Source: CAJCBL01 sp035298965 (GTDB lineage Bacteria > Verrucomicrobiota > Verrucomicrobiia > Opitutales > Opitutaceae). Taken from it: a stretch of DNA of 25,748 nucleotides. Each line of letters opens with the position of its first letter. Within the stretch, counting starts at the first letter, position 1. Where the stretch lies: positions 1 through 25,748 of the forward strand of contig DATGXO010000058.1 of assembly GCA_035298965.1 (NCBI GenBank). Reading direction: 5' to 3'. Below, piece by piece: positions 7,477 to 14,846 of this stretch. A program made the translations under genes and the position numbers. The notes under the pieces are model-generated. The model had not been told where the DNA came from, did not search any database, and was given only the letters and a program-made list of their open reading frames with translations.

Positions 7477-8282
7477 GAAAGATGGGCGGCATGCTCAATG
7501 CATTACGGCAGAAGGCCCGGAGACTGGGGGCGCGGATCCCGCTCGGTGCGCAGCGTTCCTGTTGCCTGTGCGGGGCACGGGTTCGCCGGTTCCTGCCGTA
7601 CCGCGGAGGCTGGCGCGAGGCCCCTGTGGTGGTGCGGACTCTGCAGGTCGTTGGCAGCGACCTCGACCATTTCTCCTGCCCCGCGTGCGGGTGCCACGAC
7701 CGGGAACGGCACCTGTGGCTGTACCTGGACCGGCTCGCGCTTTTCGCAAAGATGCGTGGCATGGCGCTTTTGCATTTCGCCCCAGAGGTGGCGCTGACCC
7801 CCTTCTTCGCCCGGGCAGGGCTGTCGCGGCATATGCAGGCCGACCTCTTTCCGGTCCGCGAGGGTATCGAAAAAATAGACATGCAGGCCACTGGTCTACC
7901 CGACGCATCTTTCGACTTCGTCATTGCCAACCACGTGCTGGAGCATGTGGACGACGACCTGCACGCCCTCCGCGAACTACGCCGGGTCCTCAAGCCCGGC
8001 GGCAGCGCCATCTTGCAGACGCCCTACAGCGAGGTCTTGGAGCACACCTTCTCTGATCCGGGTATACATAGTCCAGAGCAGCGGCTCCATCTCTACGGGC
8101 AGGAGGATCACGTCCGGCTCTATGGGCGCGACATTTTCGCTCGTTTTGCCTCCGCCGGTTTTGCGGCTCGGGTGGTGCAGCACGAGGAGGTGCTGGGTGC
8201 CGTTGATCCGGTCCTCCATGGGGTCAATCCGCGCGAACCTCTATTCCTTTTCGAGGCCATCGGCGGCGGAGGTGCGACTTGA
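7473..8282 (+). CDS. SAM-dependent methyltransferase with N-terminal zinc-ribbon-like motif
   Basis: This is a 269-residue class I methyltransferase. Residues 30-33 (CCLCG) and 69-74 (CPACGC) form two cysteine knuckles that probably bind zinc. The SAM fold follows, with the HFAPE segment at 101-105, an acidic residue at D124, and the LPDASFDFVIANHVLEHVDDD block at 142-162. The C-terminal half runs through conserved HLYGQEDHVRLYG. Proteins of this layout occur in polysaccharide loci and may methylate a sugar or the glycan end, but the acceptor cannot be read from the sequence. The GTG at 7473 lies in a GTGA overlap with the flippase stop. A second start, ATG at 7482, would remove only three residues. 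The stop overlaps the TTG start of the next gene. Confidence 0.85.
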   Translation: MRKMGGMLNALRQKARRLGARIPLGAQRSCCLCGARVRRFLPYRGGWREAPVVVRTLQVVGSDLDHFSCPACGCHDRERHLWLYLDRLALFAKMRGMALLHFAPEVALTPFFARAGLSRHMQADLFPVREGIEKIDMQATGLPDASFDFVIANHVLEHVDDDLHALRELRRVLKPGGSAILQTPYSEVLEHTFSDPGIHSPEQRLHLYGQEDHVRLYGRDIFARFASAGFAARVVQHEEVLGAVDPVLHGVNPREPLFLFEAIGGGGAT

Positions 8283-9337
8283 CTCCCAAGGTCAGCGTGG
8301 TGATGCCGTCCTACAACCATGCGCCATACGTGCGGGTTGCGGTCGAAAGCGTGCTCGCCCAATCGTTCGCAGAACTTGAGCTGGTGATCACTGACGATGG
8401 CTCGGTCGATGGCACGCCGGACATCATCCGAAGCATCGCGGATCCGCGCATCCGCCTGAACGTCTTGCCTGAGAATCGCGGGGCGTGTGTAGCGATGAAC
8501 GACGCGATCAGCCGCGCGCATGGCACGTACATCTCTGTACTGAACTCGGACGACTATTTTCTGCCAGGGAAAATCGCGCGACAGTTCGCGTTCCTTGGTG
8601 CGCATCCTGAAATTGGTGCTGTGTTCGGTTTACCGCGGTTTATCGACGAACACGGCTTTCAGCTCTCGCATGGCGGCCATGGCTTTGCCGAGTTGTTCGC
8701 GGCCGTGAACCGGCCCCGGCGAGGATGGTTGCGCCATTTCTTCGCGCAGGGAAACTGCTTGTGCCATCCAACGGCCATGGTGCGCCGATCTTGCTACGAC
8801 ACGGTTGGCTTCTTCGATCCGCTGCTCCGACAGTTGCCTGACTTCGACCTATGGGTACGTATATGCATGCGTTTCGATATTCATATAATTCCCGAGCAGC
8901 TGACTGCATTTCGGGTGTTGGGTTGTGAACGCAATGTGAGCGCGCCCGCACCGGCGACGGCGGCACGTTCTGCTTGGGAACTGGTCACTGTATTGGAGCG
9001 TTATGCCGAGTTGCCTGGACAGGAGATTCGGGAGATTTTCTCCGATCTGCCCGGAATAAGTGAGATGTCGATGCCGGTGTTGGCTCTTGCGCTCGAGGCT
9101 CTCAGGATCGGCCGACCGGGTTATCGACAGTTCGGACTCGGGTTGCTGCGTCAATGTATGAGAGATTGTCCAGGGGTGTTCTCCAATGCAGAGTACTTCC
9201 GGCTGGTTGGAGAAAACGACCCATATGCGGTGCGGTTCTCGGGGCGGTTGTTCGAGCATGTGATCCGATCCCCTCTCTTTACCGCCGGGCAGAGGGCCGC
9301 TAATTGGCTGCGCCCCTATTTCCGCCGGGGACACTAG
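8279..9337 (+). CDS. GT2 family glycosyltransferase
   Basis: This is a 352-residue GT-A-fold glycosyltransferase. The N-terminal nucleotide-binding block (VSVVMPSYNHAPYV, D39-D40-G41-S42) and the metal-binding N89-S90-D91-D92 motif are intact, and PDFDLW near residue 187 supplies the acceptor-side acidic residues. It should add one sugar to the lipid-linked repeat unit in the cytoplasm; donor and acceptor are unknown. The start is a TTG in a TTGA overlap with the methyltransferase stop, a rare start supported by homology beginning immediately. GC content drops visibly in its second half compared with the flippase and methyltransferase. Its TAG stop shares the palindrome CTAG with the stop of the opposing gene. 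Confidence 0.87.
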   Translation: MTPKVSVVMPSYNHAPYVRVAVESVLAQSFAELELVITDDGSVDGTPDIIRSIADPRIRLNVLPENRGACVAMNDAISRAHGTYISVLNSDDYFLPGKIARQFAFLGAHPEIGAVFGLPRFIDEHGFQLSHGGHGFAELFAAVNRPRRGWLRHFFAQGNCLCHPTAMVRRSCYDTVGFFDPLLRQLPDFDLWVRICMRFDIHIIPEQLTAFRVLGCERNVSAPAPATAARSAWELVTVLERYAELPGQEIREIFSDLPGISEMSMPVLALALEALRIGRPGYRQFGLGLLRQCMRDCPGVFSNAEYFRLVGENDPYAVRFSGRLFEHVIRSPLFTAGQRAANWLRPYFRRGH

Positions 9338-10410
9338 GAGGGCACTTTGAATAGCTTCCTTTTGCCCAAAGGAATGCGGTTAGCGAGTTGCCACCAAGGA
9401 AATGCTCCTTCGCCCAAGCAGAGTGCGATTGGTTCCGACCAACGGCTGAAACGATTCGGAATGTACGGGTTATGCTCGAGGTGCCCTCCCCAGCGCGCGT
9501 AAATCTCGGCGACTTCATTCCAATCGGACGAATGGCTGCGGCTTCTCGTTTCATGGTGAATGGCCACCACGCGCGGAAGCACCCAGTTCACCAAACCGCG
9601 CTGTTGGAGTTTAAGGGCGAGGTCGACATCCTGAACCGAAGGGAGGCCTTCATCGAAGCCGTGGACCGCTGCATAGTCGGAAGTGCGGACAAGGAGCAGT
9701 GCTGCCGTGGCGGCTGCGACAGGTCGTGGGGACGCAAACCAAGGATCGGTCGGATCATGGCGCGATCCTTTGAACGGGTGGGCCCCAACAATCATACAGC
9801 CCACGAAGATGAAAAGGTGTTGGATTCGGCGGTCGGGATAGAGCAGCGTGCAGCCGACACTCCCGCAACGGGGGTTGCCTTCGATAAAGGCGCACAAGGT
9901 CGTAATCGCGTTTGGCTCGGTGAATTCGACATCGTTATTTAGGAACAGCAGATGATCGGGCGCGAAGTCGGAGCAAGCTTGGGCGGCGAGGTTGTTCAGC
10001 CGCGAGAAATTGAAGGGGATCTCGTAGCGGAGGTGCCGAAAACGAATGTGCGGGATTTTGCGCTGTAGGAGGTCGGCAATGCCGGAACGGGTATCCGCTT
10101 CGAGTGAGCCGTTATCGACTAGGGCGACCAGCAGGGTGACGCCTTCAAGTTGTTGACGCATCAATGACATTATCGCTTGCTGTGTCAGTGGCCATTTGTC
10201 GCGGAAGGGAATTATGACTAACACGCGGCGAGAGCGGGTTAGGTCAATCTTAGGGGTTAAGTAGACACCGGTGTATGCCGCTTTTTGCGTTGGCGTCTCG
10301 TAACGGAGGAGCAGTGCCGGCCGGCTTGCTAAGAAGGGGTGCCGCACGTGGGTGATTAGCCGGCATAAACGCCGCCATACTGCATGGTGCAACTCGGCGT
10401 TGCTTTTCAT
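9334..10410 (-). CDS. GT2 family glycosyltransferase (rhamnosyltransferase-like)
   Basis: This 358-residue protein sits on the opposite strand to all its neighbours. It has the GT2 blocks RRVLVIIPFRDKW, D99-N100-G101-S102, the metal-binding N158-N159-D160 and the acceptor-side D261-V262-D263 followed by H285-H286. The IPFNFSRLNNLA segment (131-142) is characteristic of one GT2 subgroup often annotated as rhamnosyl- or O-antigen glycosyltransferases. The frame also offers a TTG start at 10431, but the ATG at 10410 is preceded by GAGAGAA at a suitable distance and was preferred. An 83-base divergent gap separates it from the next GT4 gene. Composition is less GC-rich than in the flanking blocks, which fits separate acquisition. 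Confidence 0.85.
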   Translation of the reverse strand: MKSNAELHHAVWRRLCRLITHVRHPFLASRPALLLRYETPTQKAAYTGVYLTPKIDLTRSRRVLVIIPFRDKWPLTQQAIMSLMRQQLEGVTLLVALVDNGSLEADTRSGIADLLQRKIPHIRFRHLRYEIPFNFSRLNNLAAQACSDFAPDHLLFLNNDVEFTEPNAITTLCAFIEGNPRCGSVGCTLLYPDRRIQHLFIFVGCMIVGAHPFKGSRHDPTDPWFASPRPVAAATAALLLVRTSDYAAVHGFDEGLPSVQDVDLALKLQQRGLVNWVLPRVVAIHHETRSRSHSSDWNEVAEIYARWGGHLEHNPYIPNRFSRWSEPIALCLGEGAFPWWQLANRIPLGKRKLFKVPS

Positions 10411-10493
10411 TTGTTCTCTCGTCGCGATCAAGTGCGGAAAGCCGCTTGAGCTGATAGTGCGGGGGCGATTCGATGGTCCGCAAGCCTTGACCT

Positions 10494-11585
10494 ATGCCCC
10501 ATACTATCGCCATCGACTGCCGGCTCCGGAACAGCACAGGAATTGGGCGCTACATTCGCGAGCTGGTACCTCGTGTGGTGACTGCGTTTGGGGCGGAGAA
10601 CGTTGTGCTTCTGGGACCGACTGAAGAGGACCCTTGGTTGGGAATCTGGCAATCCGAGCGTCCGGCGGTGATTCCTTGTTGGGCCCGTGCGTACCGACCG
10701 GCGGAACAGCTTGCGCTGGCGAGGCTCGCCGACCGGGCACGCCTACTGTGGTGTCCCCATTTCCACATTCCGTTACGTTTCCGAGGGCGGCTAGTGGTGA
10801 CGGTGCATGACCTTATTCCCCTGCATTTCCGGGTGGGATGGAAGGGGCACTTCCGCGCTGTGCTAGCAGCCATTTTGCTGCGGCGGATTAAGCAGTCTGC
10901 CGCGCTGGTTATTACCGACACCCATGCCGTCGCCCGACAATTGGAGAGCGAACTCCGGTTTTTGCGGGCTCGACTGCGCCCGATTCATTTAGCCGCGCAT
11001 TGTGAATTGGCTCTGGCCTCAGCGCGTATGCGTCAATTGGTCGATCCGTATCTGATCTACGTCGGCAACGTCGGTCCCCATAAGAATGTTGAAGGGTTGA
11101 TGGCGTCGTTTGCGGAAGTCTGTGGAAGAGTGCCGCACCGGTTGGTTATTGTCGGCCAGCGGGGACAATTTGTTGGGGACCAGCGTCGCCTGACGGCACT
11201 CGCGATGCGACTTGGCAACCGCGTGTTCTTCACTGATCAGGTCACGGACGAAGAGTTACGCGTGTGGATGAGAGGCGCTGATCTACTCGTTCAGCCCTCA
11301 TTTGAGGAAGGATTCGGTCTGCCTCCATTGGAGGCGATGGCGATGGGGGTGCCGGTCCTTGTTTCCGACGCGCCAGCATTGGTGGAGACTGCAGGGCAGG
11401 GGGCGCGCGTCTTTCGGCTGAACGTTCCTGGCGAATTGGCGACGAGTTTGTGTGAGCTGCTGTGCCATCCAGAACTCCGGGCGGATCTCGTTCAGCGCGG
11501 CCATACTCACGTTCGACGGTTTTCATGGGAAGCGACAGCTGCGGCTACGACACAGGTTTTGAAGGAGGTCATTGCTCAAGGTTGA
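10494..11585 (+). CDS. GT4 family glycosyltransferase (first of a tandem pair)
   Basis: This is a 363-residue retaining glycosyltransferase of the GT-B fold. The N-terminal half opens with AIDCRLRNSTGIGRYI, and VHDLIPLHF is at 104-112. The donor-binding half has YVGNVGPHKN (189-198) and the E-x7-E pair E272/E280 in EEGFGLPPLE. It closely resembles the next gene, and the first 30 residues are nearly the same. Two differences stand out: TDTHAVA replaces the usual T/LS-x-x-VA, and IHLAAHCE replaces the IHLGVAPEWF seen in its partner. The codons are also less GC-rich than in the partner. It begins 83 bases from a divergent GT2 gene, so its promoter lies at 10411-10493; no strong match was found. 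The sugar is unknown. Confidence 0.86.
   Translation: MPHTIAIDCRLRNSTGIGRYIRELVPRVVTAFGAENVVLLGPTEEDPWLGIWQSERPAVIPCWARAYRPAEQLALARLADRARLLWCPHFHIPLRFRGRLVVTVHDLIPLHFRVGWKGHFRAVLAAILLRRIKQSAALVITDTHAVARQLESELRFLRARLRPIHLAAHCELALASARMRQLVDPYLIYVGNVGPHKNVEGLMASFAEVCGRVPHRLVIVGQRGQFVGDQRRLTALAMRLGNRVFFTDQVTDEELRVWMRGADLLVQPSFEEGFGLPPLEAMAMGVPVLVSDAPALVETAGQGARVFRLNVPGELATSLCELLCHPELRADLVQRGHTHVRRFSWEATAAATTQVLKEVIAQG
11562..11568 (+). promoter_or_regulatory. Strong Shine-Dalgarno sequence bearing on the next start
   Basis: AAGGAGG is the best ribosome-binding match in the window. It lies 3 bases before a TTG (11572) that would start the second GT4 gene 27 bases upstream of the ATG chosen. The spacing is short, and homology with the first copy starts only after the ATG, so the TTG remains an alternative. 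Confidence 0.4.
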
Positions 11586-11598
11586 GTGCTTCGTTCTG

Positions 11599-12720
11599 AT
11601 GAAACATAAATTTGTGCTCTCCAACGACCTCGCAATTGACTGCCGGCTGCGGAACAGCACGGGGATTGGGCGCTACATCAGCGAGTTGGTGCCGCGCGCG
11701 GTGGCGGCGCTGCCGGAGCGGCGGATCGTTTTACTTGGACCGAGACAGGACGATCCGTGGTTTCGTGAGCGGATTGCCCCGATCCGAGGCGATGTGGCGA
11801 CCATCGCTTCCGATGCGCGAGTGTTTCGAATGGCGGAGCAACGACTCTACCGGGCGGTGGCGCGGCAGGCGCGAGTGTTTTGGTGCACGCATTTCAATGT
11901 TCCATGGACATGGCCACGCAACCAGCGGCTGGTGGTCAATGTGCACGACCTGATCCCGGTGCACGTAGCGGTCGGTTGGAAGGGGCGGATTCGGTGGCTC
12001 GGCGCGAAGTGGTATCTGGCTGCAGTGCGCAGGCGGGCTGACCGGATTCTGGTGCTGTCGCAGGCTGTCGCCGATGAACTCGTGCAGGAGCAGCGTTTCG
12101 AGCGATCGCGCTTGCGGCCAATCCACCTCGGCGTGGCGCCGGAGTGGTTCACGGCGGATCGGACGACATGTCCGCGGCTCGGGCAGGAACCGTTCGTGCT
12201 CTATCTGGGCAACATCAGCCCGCACAAGAACGTGGGGGCCTTGCTGCAGGCGTTTGCAGAGGTTACTCAGGAAGTGCCGCAGCGGCTGGTCATCGTGGGT
12301 GAGCGACGGGGCTTCACGGAGCACGCCGATTTCGGCGCGTTGGTCGCGCACCTGGGGTCGCGGGTGGTGTTCGCCCAGCGATTGGCCGACGGCGAGTTGC
12401 GCGGATTGGTGGCGGCGGCGGATCTCCTGGTTCAACCCTCGCTCGAGGAAGGTTTCGGTCTCCCGCCGCTGGAGGCCATGGCGGCAGGGACGCCGGTGCT
12501 GACCTCGGATTGTGCGGCATTGCTGGAGACTGCGGCGAGGGGGGCGCACCGCTTCGCGCTCCGCGATCCCGGAGATTTGGCCGCCCAGTTGCGTCGCTTG
12601 CTCACGGATCGCCTTCTACTCCGCAGCAAGACAGAGGAAGGACGCGCCTGGGCTCGCCAGTTCACCTGGGAGCGTACGGCGGAGCAGACGGTGGCAGTGT
12701 TGCGGGAGGTATTGGCGTGA
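11599..12720 (+). CDS. GT4 family glycosyltransferase (second of a tandem pair)
   Basis: This 373-residue GT-B enzyme is paralogous to the gene before it. It has AIDCRLRNSTGIGRYI near the start, VNVHDLIPVHVAVGWKG (113-129), YLGNISPHKN (202-211) and the E-x7-E pair E284/E292 in EEGFGLPPLE. It keeps the normal IHLGVAPEWF and LSQAVA elements that the first copy has altered. The start is uncertain: ATG 11599 was chosen because it leaves a 10-residue lead before the homologous core. TTG 11572 has a strong ribosome site, and GTG 11614 is also possible. It is more GC-rich than the first copy. Its TGA overlaps the GTG of the next gene (GTGA). Donor and acceptor are unknown. Confidence 0.86.
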   Translation: MKHKFVLSNDLAIDCRLRNSTGIGRYISELVPRAVAALPERRIVLLGPRQDDPWFRERIAPIRGDVATIASDARVFRMAEQRLYRAVARQARVFWCTHFNVPWTWPRNQRLVVNVHDLIPVHVAVGWKGRIRWLGAKWYLAAVRRRADRILVLSQAVADELVQEQRFERSRLRPIHLGVAPEWFTADRTTCPRLGQEPFVLYLGNISPHKNVGALLQAFAEVTQEVPQRLVIVGERRGFTEHADFGALVAHLGSRVVFAQRLADGELRGLVAAADLLVQPSLEEGFGLPPLEAMAAGTPVLTSDCAALLETAARGAHRFALRDPGDLAAQLRRLLTDRLLLRSKTEEGRAWARQFTWERTAEQTVAVLREVLA

Positions 12721-13853
12721 AAAAGCCCGCACCAGGCGTCCATCTCGCCCACCAGTGGTGGGTGTCGCGGCGCGGAGGCGAACGGCTCTTCGAGGAGATG
12801 GCGGCGGTGTTTCCCGAGGCGGGGATCTCCACGCTGTTCCTGCGGCGCGAGACACTCACGCCGGCGATGATGGTGCGGCGGTGGCAGGTGTCGCCGTTGG
12901 GTTTGATCGCGCCGCGGTTCGTCGATCACCGGAAACTGTTGCCATTCTATCCGTGGGCGGTGCGGCGGATGTGCGTTCCGGTCGGGACGAAGCTGCTCCT
13001 CACCAGCGAGGCGGCGCTGATCAAGGGCCTGCGCAAACCGCCCGGTTGTGTGCATGTGTGCTACTGCAACTCGCCGGCGCGCTATCTCTGGGACTTGGCG
13101 GAGGACTATGCCACGCGCAGCGCCGGAATCGGCGGGCCTGGGCGGTGGTTGTTCCGCCAGATGCTGCCGCGATTGCAACGCTTCGATCGCGAGGCCGCGG
13201 CGCAGGTGGACCACTTCATCGGCAATTCCCGGTTCATCGCGGAACGCATCCGACGGATCTACGGGCGGGAGGCCGCGGTCATCTATCCACCGGTGGATGT
13301 CGAACGGTTCGCCGCGCCCGAAGAGCCTCGGGGCGACTTCTATTTGGTCGTCTCCGAGTTGGTGGCCTACAAGCGGGTCGATTTGGCGGTGGAGGCCTGC
13401 TCCCTACTCGGGCGGAACTTGATCGTGGCCGGCGACGGGCCGGAGCGGACCCGACTGGAGACGCTGGCTGGGCCGACCGTGCAATTCGTCGGTCGCGTGA
13501 GCGATACCGAGGTGGTGCGGCTGATGCGGAGTTGCCGCGCCTTCATCCATCCTCAGATCGAGGATTTCGGTATTGCGGCTGTGGAAGCGCAGGCTGCGGG
13601 GCGGCCGGTGATCGCCTTCCGCGGTGGCGGGGCGATGGAGACTGTGCGCGAGGACGAGACGGGACTGTTCTTCGACGCGCAGACAACCGAGTCGTTGACG
13701 GGGGCGCTGGAGCGTTTCGAGCGTGGTGTAGAAGCGATCTCGCCGACTGTCTGCCGTGCGCAGGCGCAGCACTTCGGCGCCGTACGTTTCAGGACCGAAC
13801 TCGAGCGCCATCTGCGGCAATGGGGAGTCTGGCCGGAAGCCGCGGAGTTGTGA
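12717..13853 (+). CDS. GT4 family glycosyltransferase (mannosyltransferase WbaZ/MtfB-like)
   Basis: This is a 378-residue GT-B enzyme, only distantly related to the tandem pair before it. The pattern HQWWVSRRGGERLFEEMA (12-29), VCYCNSPARYLWD (114-126), the DHFIGNSRFIAERI segment (165-178) and YPPVDVERF (190-198) recalls O-antigen mannosyltransferases of the WbaZ/MtfB type; that sugar assignment is from family memory only. The E-x7-E pair is E282/E290 in IEDFGIAAVE, with AGDGPER at 238-244. The GTG at 12717 lies in a GTGA overlap with the previous stop and is followed directly by homologous sequence. The TGA at 13851-13853 shares its last base with a possible ATG for the next gene. Confidence 0.86.
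   Translation: MKKPAPGVHLAHQWWVSRRGGERLFEEMAAVFPEAGISTLFLRRETLTPAMMVRRWQVSPLGLIAPRFVDHRKLLPFYPWAVRRMCVPVGTKLLLTSEAALIKGLRKPPGCVHVCYCNSPARYLWDLAEDYATRSAGIGGPGRWLFRQMLPRLQRFDREAAAQVDHFIGNSRFIAERIRRIYGREAAVIYPPVDVERFAAPEEPRGDFYLVVSELVAYKRVDLAVEACSLLGRNLIVAGDGPERTRLETLAGPTVQFVGRVSDTEVVRLMRSCRAFIHPQIEDFGIAAVEAQAAGRPVIAFRGGGAMETVREDETGLFFDAQTTESLTGALERFERGVEAISPTVCRAQAQHFGAVRFRTELERHLRQWGVWPEAAEL
13844..13847 (+). promoter_or_regulatory. Shine-Dalgarno-like GGAG before an alternative GT2 start
   Basis: GGAG stands 5 bases before the ATG at 13853, which overlaps the preceding stop as TGATG. Initiation there would add 41 residues to the following GT2 protein. The added residues do not resemble the family, so this site competes with the internal ATG at 13976 for the true start. 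Confidence 0.35.
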
Positions 13854-13975
13854 TGTGCAAACGGTGGTCGGTTCGCCCTTTGAACGAGGAGGCTGAGGTT
13901 ATTCAACCGCGGTGCAACAAGCGGCTCGCCCAGCAATCCTTGGGCTGGCACGCTCCGGCGCTCCTCTCCTTCTCC

Positions 13976-14734
13976 ATGTTCCACGGCAAAAAGATCGTCG
14001 TCGTCATGCCGGCCTATAACGCCGAGAAAACCCTGCGCACCACCTATGACGAAGTGATGGCGCAGGGCGTGGTCGACCTTGTGATCCTCGTCGACGACCG
14101 CAGCCGTGACCACACCGTCGAACTCGCGCGCACCTTGCCGCAGGTGCTCGTCCACGTGCACGAGCGCAATCTGGGCTACGGCGGCAACCAGAAGAGCTGC
14201 TACCGGCTCGCGCTCGAACAGGGCGCCGACGTGGTCATCATGGTGCACCCGGACTATCAATACACGCCGTTGCTCGTCCCTGCAATGGCCTCGATGATCG
14301 CCAACGGCCTCTATCACTTCGTGATGGGCTCGCGCATCCTCGGCGGCCACGCGTGGCGCAGCGGCATGCCATTGTGGAAATACATCGCCAATCGCTGTCT
14401 CACTGCCGTGCAGAATCTGCTCCTCGGCGCGAAATTGTCGGAGTACCACACCGGTTACAGGGCCTACTCGCGCGAACTGCTCCAAAAACTCGACCTCTCG
14501 GCGAACTCCAACGACTTCGTGTTCGACAGTGAGTTCATTGCGCAGGCGCTCTGGCTCGAGTATCCGATCGCCGAGGTGAGCTGCCCCACGAAGTACTTCC
14601 CCGAGGCATCCTCGATCAATTTCCGCCGCAGCGTGATCTACGGCTTGGGTTGCCTACGCGTGGCGTTCCGCTTCTTCGTCAGCCGCCGACTCGGCGTGAA
14701 GGCCCCACCATTCCTCGCGGTGTTGAACGGCTGA
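13976..14734 (+). CDS. GT2 family glycosyltransferase, polyprenol-phosphate sugar synthase-like
   Basis: This is a 252-residue protein of the DPM1/DPG-synthase-like branch of GT2. The core starts KKIVVVMPAYNAEKTLRTTY, with D40-D41-R42-S43 and the HPDYQY segment (85-90) as nucleotide and metal sites. FVMGSRILGG (110-119) and EYHTGYRAYSREL (154-166) are conserved. It ends without membrane helices, so it is a soluble or peripheral enzyme that would transfer a sugar from a nucleotide donor to a lipid phosphate or glycan. The ATG at 13976 fits the family start. The alternative ATG 13853 has better ribosome-binding context but gives an unfamiliar 41-residue lead. It is the last gene of the plus-strand glycosyltransferase block and converges on the minus-strand operon. 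A weak 6-bp hairpin lies at 14805-14824 between them. Confidence 0.84.
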   Translation: MFHGKKIVVVMPAYNAEKTLRTTYDEVMAQGVVDLVILVDDRSRDHTVELARTLPQVLVHVHERNLGYGGNQKSCYRLALEQGADVVIMVHPDYQYTPLLVPAMASMIANGLYHFVMGSRILGGHAWRSGMPLWKYIANRCLTAVQNLLLGAKLSEYHTGYRAYSRELLQKLDLSANSNDFVFDSEFIAQALWLEYPIAEVSCPTKYFPEASSINFRRSVIYGLGCLRVAFRFFVSRRLGVKAPPFLAVLNG

Positions 14735-14846
14735 GAACCACTCCGTCACCACCAGCCGAACTTGGCCGTGGACGCCGCGCCGACTCGATATGGTGTGAAG
14801 TTCCCGCCCCATGGGTTCGGGGCGCGGATGGATGGCGATTGCCGCG

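Noticed and set aside
10411..10493. TTGAGC-17-TTCGAT considered as a sigma-70 promoter for the first GT4 gene
   Set aside because: The -10 element matches the consensus in only about half its positions; not distinguishable from chance in this DNA.
12512..14734. A 740-codon open frame reading through the third GT4 gene into the GT2 gene
   Set aside because: Its first 450 or so codons are an out-of-frame shadow of the GT4 gene. Only the part from 13853 or 13976 has protein-like sequence.
14805..14824. CGCCCC...GGGGCG hairpin between the convergent GT2 gene and the minus operon, considered as a bidirectional terminator
   Set aside because: Only 6 bp of stem with an 8-base loop and no T-tract on either side; too weak to call.
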